Notes: generated by a model from the letters alone, not told the origin. A DNA stretch of 42,402 nt from CAJWGI01 sp036011785 (GCA_036011785.1 DASCOB010000034.1:1-42402); one strand, 5' to 3'; counted from the first letter of the stretch, positions 32,112 to 40,790 are shown. Program-made: numbers and translations.

Positions 32112-33428
32112 CTAGATTGGGCGCGGCTGCTGTTGCCGCTCCCACAGCCACAATGCTCCCCGAGCCGCCAATATGGCGAGGCAGAAAGCAAAAGGCGTGC
32201 GCGCACGAGTGTCCATGCCCGATCCGGAACCGGAAAACAGAGGGATGACGCTGAAATAAATGATTGGAATCAATGTCGATGTCAGGAGAATATGCTCGCG
32301 GTTTAGCCATGCCCAGATTATCCCGCACAGCGAAAGTACGTAAAACGCCAGATTGAACAGCATTTCCATCAAGTGTATCGAGTCCAACGGGGAAAGGTAA
32401 TTGGTGTATGCATACATTTTCACCAGCGGAAGCGGCGCGGTAGCGAAATACGCGAATGGGTGTTCGCGGAAGACCTCCAGCGCCATACGCGTGACCTCGA
32501 CGTTCACCTGCGGGTCATCCGCCACCAGGAACTTCCATTTTGAGGAGTAGTCATAATGCTCGCGAGACTGAGCTCTGCCGAGGCGGCGGTCGAGCTCATA
32601 GGCGAACTGCGCCTCCAATTCCTGCGGGGATTCCCCGGTGGCCCAGTGCTTTACCGACACAGCGCCGTAAAATAGTAGATCAAAGTTTCCCACAGTGGAG
32701 AAGGTGAAGACGTTGTGATAGACCTGGTTGCGCACATACCAGGGTAACACGCCTACGACGAACACTGCCGTGAAGACGGCGACGCGGGGCAGAAAGCGCG
32801 GGACAAAGCGAATAATTATGATCACGATCGGAACCCACAGGTAGATGGAAGTCGGGCGGGCCAGAGTAGCCAGAGCAATGCAGCCGCCGGTGGCAGCAGC
32901 GTCTTTCAACTCGCCGCTGCGGAGCAATCGCACGGCAAACAGCGTTCCCGCTGCCACGAACAAGTTGGAAAGCGTCTCTGCCATCAGGGTCAGACCGATA
33001 ATCACGGAGGCTGGGTCCAAAGCGACCAGCAGACCAGCCCACAACTGCACTAATCTGGGCGTGCGCAGTTCGTGGGCCACGAAGAACGCCAGTGCGCCCA
33101 CTCCGGCACCAACGAAGGTCTGGGCGAAGGCCGCGACCAGCGGGCTGGCGCTTCCGACGAGCCCGTAGATAAAGGCAATGAACATGGGCTGCAGCGGCGG
33201 CCGGTACGAGAAAAGTTCTTGGGAGAAACCGTTGCCCGCAAGCAGCTGCCGCGCCAGCACTTCATACGTGTTGGCTTCGTCAGCAATCGGCGAGAAGTGC
33301 AGGCCGCCGCTCCCAGTATAGACGTGGTAGAAGTAATAATACGTCAGCCAGCGTGCCAGCAGGCCCGTGACAAGTATCAGCAGCAGAGGATGCCACTTCC
33401 CGAGCAGAGCGGTCTTAAGCTGTGGCAT
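32112..33428 (-). CDS. GT-C/family 39-like membrane glycosyltransferase
   Basis: Polytopic protein of 438 residues with about ten membrane helices. After the first helix comes an extracytoplasmic loop with FSPIADEANTYEVLARQLLA, then GNGFSQELFSYRPPLQPMFI, in which the acidic pair DE and the 'RPPLQP' segment sit where GT-C enzymes of family 39/83 have their catalytic acid and 'y-r-P-P-l-y-P' motif. A long extracytoplasmic loop (HWATGESPQELEAQFAYELD region) precedes the last helices. Donor probably a polyprenyl-phosphate sugar made by the GT2 immediately upstream. Last gene of the minus-strand glycan operon. Confidence 0.85.
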   Translation of the reverse strand: MPQLKTALLGKWHPLLLILVTGLLARWLTYYYFYHVYTGSGGLHFSPIADEANTYEVLARQLLAGNGFSQELFSYRPPLQPMFIAFIYGLVGSASPLVAAFAQTFVGAGVGALAFFVAHELRTPRLVQLWAGLLVALDPASVIIGLTLMAETLSNLFVAAGTLFAVRLLRSGELKDAAATGGCIALATLARPTSIYLWVPIVIIIIRFVPRFLPRVAVFTAVFVVGVLPWYVRNQVYHNVFTFSTVGNFDLLFYGAVSVKHWATGESPQELEAQFAYELDRRLGRAQSREHYDYSSKWKFLVADDPQVNVEVTRMALEVFREHPFAYFATAPLPLVKMYAYTNYLSPLDSIHLMEMLFNLAFYVLSLCGIIWAWLNREHILLTSTLIPIIYFSVIPLFSGSGSGMDTRARTPFAFCLAILAARGALWLWERQQQPRPI

Positions 33429-33464
33429 GCACTTTTATTCTGTGGCTGGATGATGCTTCCGCGT

Positions 33465-34202
33465 TCATGGGTTTCGGAAATACAACCGACCCACTGTGGC
33501 AAGGTACTTACGGCCTCTGAGCAGATAATCGAAAAGATTCAACCCGGTTTTGCTTTCTCCGCCGGCGCGGGGCACGCAGATGTAGGGTACTTCCACCGCG
33601 TGGTATCCGGCACGCAGCGCTCGGCAGAGGAAGTCAATGCAATACTCTCCGTAGTCCCCGCGTAGACGTATCCGCTGCAGTACTTCGGCTCTTGCCGCGA
33701 CGAAACCACTGGTGTAGTCGCGCAGCTGGCTGCCGAGCAGCAGCCGTGCTAGCTCGTTAATCAGCCTGCTCAGGGTGCGCGCCATCAATCCGTGGGCGGC
33801 ATCGGCCCCGCCGCTGACCCAGCGCGATCCCACGCTCACGTCGGCGCGTTGCTGCATCAGTGGCATCAATAGCGCGTGAACATCCTCTGGCGGCATAGAG
33901 TGATCACAATCCATCCAGCTCACCAATTCAGCTTGATATGTGTTCAGGGCGGCGTCAATTCCGCACTGGATGGCGCTGGTGAGCCCTTTCTCGTTCCGGC
34001 GTTGAATCAGCGCCACGCGCAATTGACCGCTGCGATTGTGGCGCAGCGCCAGCGCGCCTACTGTCTGCGCGGTGCCGTCCGAGGATGCGTCATCCACCAC
34101 CAGCGCCATGTGGGTGTCGCTCGTGGCTGCCAACAGGCGCTCGATGAGCGCCGCGATGTTCTCGCTCTCATTGTACGTGGGCAGCACCGTGCAAACGCGC
34201 AT
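33465..34202 (-). CDS. Family 2 glycosyltransferase, polyprenol-phosphate sugar synthase-like
   Basis: 245 residues, the single-domain DPM1 type. Opens RVCTVLPTYNESENIAALIE, then VVDDASSDGTAQTV, then VSWMDCDHSMPPEDVHALL with the DxD-type metal site (Asp-Cys-Asp), then ADVSVGSRWVSGGAD and DYTSGFVAARAEVLQRIRL. No C-terminal membrane helices. The likely reaction is transfer of a hexose from a nucleotide sugar to polyprenyl phosphate, giving the donor for the GT-C encoded next (36 bases downstream). It starts at ATG 34202, three bases after the methyltransferase stop. Confidence 0.9.
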   Translation of the reverse strand: MRVCTVLPTYNESENIAALIERLLAATSDTHMALVVDDASSDGTAQTVGALALRHNRSGQLRVALIQRRNEKGLTSAIQCGIDAALNTYQAELVSWMDCDHSMPPEDVHALLMPLMQQRADVSVGSRWVSGGADAAHGLMARTLSRLINELARLLLGSQLRDYTSGFVAARAEVLQRIRLRGDYGEYCIDFLCRALRAGYHAVEVPYICVPRAGGESKTGLNLFDYLLRGRKYLATVGRLYFRNP

Positions 34203-34205
34203 TGG

Positions 34206-34961
34206 TTAATCAGCCGTCTTTCGGGCGAGTGCATACAGGCTCAATCCTGCCGGGAACCCGACCGAGCGCAGCATGGCTGCCTCAGCGCGGAGCACAGCGG
34301 TGAGCGCCACGGCGAGCGCCCGCGCTGGCGAGAGTTGGGCATCGACGGAGGCCAGACGCACCAAGACTGCCACGCGCATCGCAATTGCCGGCAGCAGCAT
34401 CAGCAGGTTTGCGTGCGTCAGTCTCTCAATCGCAAAACCCGCCTTGTGGAGCGCGGCGCGAATCTCCTTTGCACTGTAGCGGCGTCCCGTCCCGAAGGCG
34501 CGGTCGTGTTCCCCGCGCAGCCAGGCGTACGCGCTCACCCGCAGTGCCATAACGCCGCCAAAAATCAGCACGCGTCGGCTTTCATCCAAAGCAGTCTGCA
34601 AGCACACGCCTTTTTGGTCAAATGCGTCCAACCCTACCACGATGGCGAGAGAGCGATCGGAAAACGGCAAGTTGTGCAAATCCGCCTGCGCCAGCGAAAG
34701 TCGTCCGGAGCCGGAAGCCCGCCCGGCTGCCAGCGCTGCCGGGTTTCTATCGACGCCGAGGGTAGTGTACCTAGGGTTCTTTTCCGCGAGCTCACGTAAG
34801 AATGTACAGCCGCCACAACCCACTTCCAGCAGCGGGCCATTGGGGAGTACGCTGCTTTCCAGAATGGCGTGACTGACCGCGCGCATGCCCACGCTCCACC
34901 AGTGGTGGCTCTCGGATGCGTATAACCTGTCGAGCAACCGGGCTGGTGCAGGGGCGTTCAC
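34206..34961 (-). CDS. Class I SAM-dependent methyltransferase
   Basis: 251 residues. Opens with a segment ESHHWWSVGMRAVSHAILES like many small-molecule methyltransferases, then the SAM motif LLEVGCGGCTFLRELAEK, acidic TLGVDRNPAALAAGRA, QADLHNLPFSDRSLAIVVGLDAF and the late strand RRVLIFGGVMALRV. Substrate unknown; position between the GT2 and the aminotransferase suggests a sugar or a lipid-linked intermediate. ATG 34961; its stop is followed after 3 bases by the GT2 start. Confidence 0.85.
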   Translation of the reverse strand: MNAPAPARLLDRLYASESHHWWSVGMRAVSHAILESSVLPNGPLLEVGCGGCTFLRELAEKNPRYTTLGVDRNPAALAAGRASGSGRLSLAQADLHNLPFSDRSLAIVVGLDAFDQKGVCLQTALDESRRVLIFGGVMALRVSAYAWLRGEHDRAFGTGRRYSAKEIRAALHKAGFAIERLTHANLLMLLPAIAMRVAVLVRLASVDAQLSPARALAVALTAVLRAEAAMLRSVGFPAGLSLYALARKTAD

Positions 34962-34975
34962 AAGGATGGACGCGC

Positions 34976-36109
34976 CTACAACAACGTCTCACGTACGGCG
35001 GCGCAAACTTGTTCCAGCTGCGCTTCGCTCAGGCCGAGGCCGGAGGGGAGATACAGCCCCTGTCGGGCAAGATGGTCGGCGACTGGGTACGTTTCGTCCT
35101 TGAAGAGACCGCGTTGCTGCATGACTGGCTGCGCGTGCATGCCTAGGAAAAACGGGCGCGTGTCCACACCGCGCTCCCGCAATCGCGCCGCGAATTCGCG
35201 CGCACTCAGTTCGTGCTCGCGGGCAAGAACCACGCCGTACATCCAATACACTTGACGGGCCCAGGCCCGCTCGATCGGCAGCTGCAAGCCGGGGACGCCG
35301 GCCAACCGTTCAGTGTAGGCCTTCCCCATCCAACGCTTGCGAGCCACGGTTTCATCCATGCGTTCGGTTTGCGCCAGCCCGAGTGCGGCCTGCAGGTTGG
35401 TCAACCGAAAATTGTGTCCGAGTTTTTCGTGGTGGAAACGTCGTTCGGGCTGGAAGCACAAGTTGCGCAGGCTGCGGGCGCTGGCGGCCAGCGCTGCGTC
35501 ATCGCACAGCAGCATGCCGCCCTCGCCAGTGGTGACCAGTTTGTTGGCGTAGAAGCTGAACACGCTGAGCGTGCCCATGCTGCCGCAGCGCACCCATCCA
35601 GCTTGCTCGCCCGCGCGGCCGCTTTGATACTGCGCTCCGTGCGCTTCGGCGGCGTCCTCGATGATGGTCAAGTCGTGCTCGTCGGCCAGTACCAGCAGCG
35701 CGTCCATATCGACCGGGTGTCCGTAAATGTGCACGGGCATAATGGCGCGCGTGCGCGCGGTGATTCGCGCCGCCACCTGACTGGCGTCCATGCACCAGGT
35801 CTCGGGGTCGGCATCCACCAGCACCGGAACGCCGCCGTTGTACAAAACCGCGAGCGCGCACGAGATGATGGTGAAGGTCGGCATGATGACTTCGTCGCCA
35901 GCCTCCAGGTTTAGGCAAGCGACCGCGGTCTGCAGCGCGGTGGTGCCGCTGCTGGTTGCTACGCCGTGCTGCCGGCCGCAGTATTCAGCCCAACTGGATT
36001 CGAACGCATGGATGTATTTGCCCGCCGAGGAAATCCAGCCGCTCTGCAGGCATTCGAGTACGTAATCGTGCTCACGCGCACCGATTTTCGGCTCGTTGAC
36101 CGGAATCAT
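34976..36109 (-). CDS. DegT/DnrJ/EryC1/StrS family sugar aminotransferase
   Basis: PLP-dependent transaminase that puts an amino group on a 3- or 4-keto nucleotide sugar. 377 residues. Seen: IPVNEPKIGAREHDYVLECL, GVATSSGTTALQTAV, VDADPETWCMD, the PLP aspartate block IIEDAAEAHGAQY (Asp152), the Schiff-base lysine in FSFYANKLVTTGEGGML (Lys190), and the C-terminal arginine region ERGVDTRPFFLGMHAQPVM. ATG 36109. Second gene of the five-gene operon, nine bases after the cupin gene. Predicted to make an amino-deoxysugar for a surface polymer or glycolipid. Confidence 0.93.
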   Translation of the reverse strand: MIPVNEPKIGAREHDYVLECLQSGWISSAGKYIHAFESSWAEYCGRQHGVATSSGTTALQTAVACLNLEAGDEVIMPTFTIISCALAVLYNGGVPVLVDADPETWCMDASQVAARITARTRAIMPVHIYGHPVDMDALLVLADEHDLTIIEDAAEAHGAQYQSGRAGEQAGWVRCGSMGTLSVFSFYANKLVTTGEGGMLLCDDAALAASARSLRNLCFQPERRFHHEKLGHNFRLTNLQAALGLAQTERMDETVARKRWMGKAYTERLAGVPGLQLPIERAWARQVYWMYGVVLAREHELSAREFAARLRERGVDTRPFFLGMHAQPVMQQRGLFKDETYPVADHLARQGLYLPSGLGLSEAQLEQVCAAVRETLL

Positions 36110-36118
36110 TTCCGTATG

Positions 36119-36526
36119 CTAAAAGCGTTGTTTTTCCTCGATGCCGATGTAAGGCCCCTGCTTGATCTCCAGCAGCACGGTGTCTTCTAGCATGCGGAAA
36201 CCATGTCCGCCCGCGACCATCACCATCACGTCGCCGGGGGTCATCTGAAGCGTCTCGACCAGTCGTTGCTCGGAGTCGAAAATATCGATTTCGCAGCGCC
36301 CTTTGCGCACCACCAACACCTCGGAGGTGTTGGAAATGTGCCGGTCAATGGTGCGGTGGAAATGGCTCTGTATCTCATCGCCCTGCGGATGCACTACGAA
36401 GCCGACCTGAAAGTTGTGTTCCGGGGGTGTGATGAAAGAGGTGATGTCAGTGGTGAACTCCACGCGGACGATGTAGGCGAGCAAGGCCCCGTCTTGCGCG
36501 CACACATAATGAATGAACTCAGGCAT
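36119..36526 (-). CDS. Small cupin-fold protein of a sugar-biosynthesis operon
   Basis: 135 residues of beta-rich sequence: HFQVGFVVHPQGDEIQSHFH-like start (FQVGFVVHPQGDEIQSHFHR), then SNTSEVLVVRKGRCEIDIFD, then PGDVMVMVAGGHGFRMLEDT and VLLEIKQGPYIGIEEKQRF. The HxH...E pattern and the late His would bind a metal as in cupins. The ending ExKQGPYxGxxxKxRF is shared by small cupins encoded beside DegT aminotransferases. Function undefined; possible isomerase or binding role on a keto sugar. ATG 36526. First gene of the operon, with no obvious promoter in the 143 bases before obgE's start, which runs the other way. Confidence 0.75.
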   Translation of the reverse strand: MPEFIHYVCAQDGALLAYIVRVEFTTDITSFITPPEHNFQVGFVVHPQGDEIQSHFHRTIDRHISNTSEVLVVRKGRCEIDIFDSEQRLVETLQMTPGDVMVMVAGGHGFRMLEDTVLLEIKQGPYIGIEEKQRF

Positions 36527-36650
36527 GTTCTCTTCCTTCGGCTCTGGCGCGCGTCGCCGGGCTGCTCCGGCCCTAGCGCACGGCCAGCGAGCACGGCAAA
36601 ATGATAGCAGACTCGGAAGCGTGCGGCAAGCGTTCTGCGCTCCGCCCGGG

Positions 36651-36659
36651 TGTTATAAT
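36651..36659 (+). promoter_or_regulatory. Extended -10 of obgE, near-leaderless transcript
   Basis: TGTTATAAT is a perfect extended -10. It ends only 10 bases before the ATG at 36670, so the 5' end of the message would be about 3-5 bases long. No ribosome site is present in CGCGCTCTAA. Confidence 0.5.
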
Positions 36660-36669
36660 CGCGCTCTAA

Positions 36670-37950
36670 ATGGCACAGAATGAACTGAGTTTCATTGACG
36701 AGGCCCACATTTACGTGCGGGCCGGCGCGGGTGGCAATGGCGTCATGCACTTCCGGCGTGAGAAGCATGTCCCGTTGGGTGGCCCTGATGGCGGCGACGG
36801 CGGCGACGGCGGCGCAGTGTTTCTGGTGGTTGATGGTGGGATGAACACCTTGATGCCGTTTCAGCGCCGCCGTAATTTCCGCGCGCAGAATGGCCACAAC
36901 GGGGGCGGAAATAACAAGACCGGCCGCAGCGGTGTAGACCTAGAAATCGCTGTGCCGCCCGGTACGGTTGCGCGCGAACCCGATGGCGGCGCGCTGCTGG
37001 GGGACCTGATCGAGGCAGGGCAGCGCATGCAGGTGGCGAGAAGCGGCAAGGGTGGTCGCGGAAATGCGCGCTTCGCCACTTCGCGCAACCGCGCGCCGCG
37101 CGTGGCTGAAAAAGGCGAGCCGGGCGAGACCCGCGGCCTGTCCCTTGAGCTGCGCCTGATTGCTGATGTCGGCATCGTCGGAATGCCGAATGCAGGCAAA
37201 TCCACTTTTCTCGCAGCGGTCAGCGCTGCGCGGCCAAAAATAGCTGATTACCCATTCACCACGCTGGTGCCAAACCTGGGCGTGGCCGACCTCGGTGACT
37301 ATCGTACGTTGGTGCTGGCCGACATACCCGGCCTGATTGAAGGCGCCCACGCCGGGGTGGGGCTGGGTGCTGCGTTTCTGCGCCACGTGCAGCGCACGCG
37401 CGTGCTCATCCATTTGCTCGATGGGCTCTCCGAACAGCCACTGGCCGATTACAGTCAGATCCAGTCAGAACTGGCGCTCTTTGATTCACAGCTTGCCGCA
37501 AAACCGCAACTAGTTGCGCTGAACAAAACTGACTTGCCGGAAGTTGCCGTGCGGCTGCCCACAATACGGGCGCAGTTTTCCGAGCGTGGGCACGCGCTGA
37601 GCGCTGTGTCGGCGATTGCCGGCCGGGGAGTGCGCCAGCTGCTGCAGCAGGCTGCGGAGATGCTCGCGGCAATGCCGTTCGAGACCTCACCGGAAGAGAT
37701 GCCCGTGTATCGACCGCCGAAAGACGCTGTCGATTTTGAAATCACGCGGGAGCCGGACGGAGGTTTGCGGATTTCGGGTGAGCGCATCGAGCGAGCCGCC
37801 CAGATGACATACTGGGAATACGACGATGCAGTACTCCGTTTTCAGCGCATTCTGGAGGGGCTTGGAGTGCGTTCGGCTCTGGAGCAACAAGGGGTGTGTG
37901 AGGGTGATACAGTGCGCATAGGCAAACATGAACTCGAGTGGGTTGAGTGA
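36670..37950 (+). CDS. obgE: GTPase Obg/CgtA
   Basis: Ribosome-associated GTPase that acts in late assembly of the large subunit and in stress responses. 426 residues: glycine-rich Obg domain (FIDEAHIYVRAGAGGNGVMH, then GPDGGDGGDGGAVFLVVD), G domain with GMPNAGKST (G1), the switch/DYPFTTLVPNLG segment, DIPGLIEGAHAGVGLG (G3) and NKTDL (G4), and a C-terminal OCT domain from PPKDAVDFEITREPDGGLRI to WYEYDDAV-like TYWEYDDAVLRFQRIL. ATG 36670. It is divergently oriented from the glycan operon and has its own -10. Confidence 0.97.
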   Translation: MAQNELSFIDEAHIYVRAGAGGNGVMHFRREKHVPLGGPDGGDGGDGGAVFLVVDGGMNTLMPFQRRRNFRAQNGHNGGGNNKTGRSGVDLEIAVPPGTVAREPDGGALLGDLIEAGQRMQVARSGKGGRGNARFATSRNRAPRVAEKGEPGETRGLSLELRLIADVGIVGMPNAGKSTFLAAVSAARPKIADYPFTTLVPNLGVADLGDYRTLVLADIPGLIEGAHAGVGLGAAFLRHVQRTRVLIHLLDGLSEQPLADYSQIQSELALFDSQLAAKPQLVALNKTDLPEVAVRLPTIRAQFSERGHALSAVSAIAGRGVRQLLQQAAEMLAAMPFETSPEEMPVYRPPKDAVDFEITREPDGGLRISGERIERAAQMTYWEYDDAVLRFQRILEGLGVRSALEQQGVCEGDTVRIGKHELEWVE

Positions 37951-38083
37951 ACCCCGGCGCTTTCTGCGCATTATACGACCAGCACCGTGTTGGGATGCGC
38001 GCCGCCGAGCGCGGCTGAGAATTATGCCCGCTCTGGCGTGCATCCTGAGCGAGCGAGTGGAAACTGAGGGCCGAAATTAACCT

Positions 38084-39286
38084 GTGCGGTTACTAAAAGA
38101 CGCGTATTTCATCGCCGTTGCGTTAAACCACATGGCAGTTGACATGCTCAACAGCCAGAAGGCAATATTGATGGTCTTTCTGGCGCCCTCGCTGGGGCTG
38201 AGCAACGCCGATATCGGACTGGTGGCGCTCATTTATTCCTTTTTTGGCTCGCTAACGCAGCCCTTGTTTGGCTTGCTGGCGGACCGATTCAAGACGCCAT
38301 GGCTTAGCGGCGGGTCGCTGCTGTGGATGGCCGGCTGGTTTGCTGTGGCGATTTCAACTCCGGGGCGTTGGACGATTCTGGCGCTGATTATTGGGGCGCT
38401 GGGCTCAGCCGCATTCCATTCTGCCGGCACTGAGCGCGCCACTACGCGGGGCGAAACGCTGATGGCCGGGCGGACTGCGTCCGCGGCGTCGCTGTTTTTT
38501 CTTTTTGGGCAGGTGGGACTTTCCGTCGGACCAGCATTGGGTGGGGTCTTGATGCAGGAATTGGGCGCACGCGGCGTACTTGTGTTGACCGCCGTGGCTG
38601 TGCCGGTGGCGATGAATTCACTCTACAGGTTGTATTGGACCGCAAGATTCGCACGCCCGGAATCCGATTCGTCGACTCCTGAAATTGCTGATGCACCCAG
38701 TGGCTTTCGCACAGGCAAATGGGTGCTGGTGGCGTTCGCGCTGCTGGTGCTGTTTCGCACGATCCCACAACTTACCTCGATAACCTTCCTGCCTAAACTC
38801 TTTCAGGACCGTGGGTATTCCCCTGCAGCCTATGGTTTGATTGCATCGTTCTTTATGGCCGGTGCAGCGCTGGGCGGGGTGGCCGGCGGATTCCTTGCTG
38901 ACCGTTGGGGTCGGCGGCGCGCCATATTGTGGACTTTGCTTGCCGCGGCGGCGCCGATGCATCTCTACCCGGTGGAGGGAGGGCTGAGCCTGTATCCGTT
39001 GGTTTTGCTTGCAGGTGCTTTCAGTGGCGCTTCCCATTCGGTGATAGTGGTGCTGGCACAGGCGCTACTTCCGCGTCGGCGCGCGCTGGCATCCGGTCTG
39101 ACTCTTGGGTTTATGTTCGCCAGCGGGGCCTTCGGGTCGTATATTTATGGATTGGCGGCGGACGTCTATCCGCTGGCTGCGGTGATGCAAACGAACGGCG
39201 TGCTTTGCCTACTGGCGGCGCTCCTCAGCCTGACTCTACGGCGCGATTCGGCTCCGGGGCGGACTGCCGCTGCCGAGGTTGGTTGA
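38084..39286 (+). CDS. MFS transporter, Fsr (fosmidomycin-resistance)-like
   Basis: 400 residues with twelve predicted membrane helices. After the first helix (HMAVDMLNSQKAILMVFLAP) comes the MFS loop 2-3 motif GLLADRFKTPWLSGGSLLWM, with a second copy GGFLADRWGRRRAI at the start of the second half. The HMAVDMLNSxxA...FGSLTQPLFGLLADR pattern is closest to the Fsr efflux group. Substrate unknown. Start GTG 38084; no strong ribosome site is visible, and the next in-frame Met is inside helix 1. Same strand as obgE, 133 bases away, but probably separate. Confidence 0.85.
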   Translation: MRLLKDAYFIAVALNHMAVDMLNSQKAILMVFLAPSLGLSNADIGLVALIYSFFGSLTQPLFGLLADRFKTPWLSGGSLLWMAGWFAVAISTPGRWTILALIIGALGSAAFHSAGTERATTRGETLMAGRTASAASLFFLFGQVGLSVGPALGGVLMQELGARGVLVLTAVAVPVAMNSLYRLYWTARFARPESDSSTPEIADAPSGFRTGKWVLVAFALLVLFRTIPQLTSITFLPKLFQDRGYSPAAYGLIASFFMAGAALGGVAGGFLADRWGRRRAILWTLLAAAAPMHLYPVEGGLSLYPLVLLAGAFSGASHSVIVVLAQALLPRRRALASGLTLGFMFASGAFGSYIYGLAADVYPLAAVMQTNGVLCLLAALLSLTLRRDSAPGRTAAAEVG

Positions 39287-39302
39287 TGTCTCTACGCGAG
39301 AA

Positions 39303-39330
39303 TTGTGCATATCGGGAAAGACTATATAAT
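39303..39330 (+). promoter_or_regulatory. Promoter of the aap operon
   Basis: TTGTGC (-35, 39303-39308), 16-base spacer, TATAAT (-10, 39325-39330). It would start transcription near 39337, giving a leader of about 205 bases before aapJ. Confidence 0.5.
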
Positions 39331-39359
39331 AAAGGGACGTATTTGATCACATGATTCAC

Positions 39360-39388
39360 GCATGCCCGGTTACGATGTCCGGTCGTGC
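39360..39388 (+). promoter_or_regulatory. Hairpin in the aapJ leader
   Basis: GCATGCCCGG (39360-39369) can pair with CCGGTCGTGC (39379-39388), nine of ten pairs counting one G-U, with a 9-base loop. It lies 20-50 bases into the predicted leader. Just downstream, AGGAGGTGA at 39410-39418 is a full ribosome-binding core with no long gene behind it. Confidence 0.3.
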
Positions 39389-39542
39389 GCCTGGAGGCGA
39401 TAACCATCTAGGAGGTGAACGACAAAAAAATATGACAGCGGTCGTACCACGGAGTGCTGGGGATAAATGCAGAAAGTAGCAAGCTGTACGTTAGTTCTCA
39501 GCAAGAGTTTCACGAAAACACAGGAAAATACAGGAGGTAAAA

Positions 39543-40655
39543 ATGTCTCGTAAGATTTATGTTGTATTCTCTCTGACGATGGTGCTTGGGTTGCTGCTGG
39601 CAGCTTGCGCTCCGGAGACGGTTGAGGTGGTGAAGGAAGTGCCGGTCGAGGTGACCCGCATCGTGGAAGTGGAAGTGGAAGCTGCCGGCCCCGCTAGTGG
39701 CTATGGTGCGACGCTGGCCGCCATCCAAGATCGCGGCTACCTGATCTGCGGTGGCGCTTATGCCGTGCCGGGTTTCGGTTATATTCAGGAAGACGGCTCA
39801 CATGTGGGCTTTGACATCGATATCTGCCGTGCTATCACGGCTGCGATCTTTGGCGATCCTGACGCAATTGAATACAGCGACCAGAGTTCCAAAACGCGCT
39901 TTACCGCGCTGGCGAATGGAGAGTTGGACTTGCTCAGCCGCACAACGACGTGGACTCTCACTCGCGATACCGAGCTGGCCGCAAACTTCACTCACACTAC
40001 GTTCTATGATGGGCAGGGCATGATGGTGCGCAAGGCGTCCGGATTTACAGAGCTTGAAGAACTGGACGGTGGCTCCGTTTGTGTGACAACTGGAACCACG
40101 ACTGAGCTCAATCTTGCCGATCAGTTCGCCTCGCGTGGCCTGGAATACGAACCAATCCTGTTCGAGGAGGCCGACGACACCTGGGGCGCCTACGAGGAAG
40201 GTCGTTGCGACGCGGTGACCACCGATAAATCCGGCTTGGCCGCCCGCCGCACGCTCCTAGCGGTTCCGGACGACCACTATGTCATGGCGGTGACGATGTC
40301 CAAAGAGCCGCTTGGTCCGGTGGTGCGCCACGGTGATGACCAGTGGTACGACATCGTGGACTGGGTGGTGTACGCGCTGATCTTCGCAGAAGAGCAGGGC
40401 ATCACTTCCGGAAACATCGATACGTTCAAGGGTTCTGGGAACCCCAACATCGCCAAGATGCTGGGCGAAGAAGGTGAGATGGGTGCCAAACTGGGCCTGT
40501 CCAACGACTGGGCTTACAATGCCATTAAGTTGGTTGGCAACTATGGCGAAATCTACGGCCGCCATCTGGGCCCGGACACACCCGTCTTCATCCCGCGTGG
40601 CATGAACGAGCTCTACGCGAATGGCGGATTGATGTACTCTCCGCCTATCCGCTAA
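39543..40655 (+). CDS. aapJ: General L-amino-acid ABC transporter substrate-binding lipoprotein
   Basis: Captures amino acids outside the membrane for the Aap/Bzt transporter. 370 residues. Lipoprotein signal peptide KIYVVFSLTMVLGLLLAAC with lipobox Leu-Ala-Ala-Cys22, then a Val/Glu-rich spacer (ETVEVVKEVPVEVTRIVEVE) frequent in Chloroflexota lipoproteins. The binding domain follows: IQDRGYLICGGAYAVPGFGY, then GFDIDICRAITAAIFGDPDA, LANGELDLLSRTTTWTLTRD and VCVTTGTTTELNLADQFASR, the order of the type 3 solute-binding family. ATG 39543 behind AGGAGGT. A strong hairpin separates it from aapQ. Confidence 0.95.
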   Translation: MSRKIYVVFSLTMVLGLLLAACAPETVEVVKEVPVEVTRIVEVEVEAAGPASGYGATLAAIQDRGYLICGGAYAVPGFGYIQEDGSHVGFDIDICRAITAAIFGDPDAIEYSDQSSKTRFTALANGELDLLSRTTTWTLTRDTELAANFTHTTFYDGQGMMVRKASGFTELEELDGGSVCVTTGTTTELNLADQFASRGLEYEPILFEEADDTWGAYEEGRCDAVTTDKSGLAARRTLLAVPDDHYVMAVTMSKEPLGPVVRHGDDQWYDIVDWVVYALIFAEEQGITSGNIDTFKGSGNPNIAKMLGEEGEMGAKLGLSNDWAYNAIKLVGNYGEIYGRHLGPDTPVFIPRGMNELYANGGLMYSPPIR

Positions 40656-40719
40656 AAGTTTGATGGCACGGTTCGTCAGGGGAGCTTAACTTTCCTGGCT
40701 TCCTAAGTGGGTAAACATG

Positions 40720-40759
40720 GGCTGGCCGGGGAAAGGCGCTGTGCGCGCCCCGGTCAGCC
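40720..40759 (+). terminator. Strong intercistronic hairpin between aapJ and aapQ
   Basis: GGCTGGCCGGGG (40720-40731) pairs fully with CCCCGGTCAGCC (40748-40759), 12 pairs with one G-U, loop 16 bases containing a smaller GCGC stem. Only a short TTGT follows. Placed between a binding-protein gene and its permease gene, it likely lowers permease expression relative to the binding protein, by partial termination or by protecting the aapJ message. Confidence 0.6.
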
Positions 40760-40790
40760 TTGTATGTGACGCAAGGCCAGACAAAACTTC

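Noticed and set aside
33876..34799. 307-codon plus-strand frame opposite the GT2 and methyltransferase genes
   Set aside because: Rich in His, Arg, Gln and Cys, no recognisable motif, and the opposite strand carries intact family motifs; a shadow frame.
35213..35914. 233-codon plus-strand frame opposite the DegT aminotransferase
   Set aside because: No domain; mirrors the aminotransferase codons, including the PLP-lysine region.
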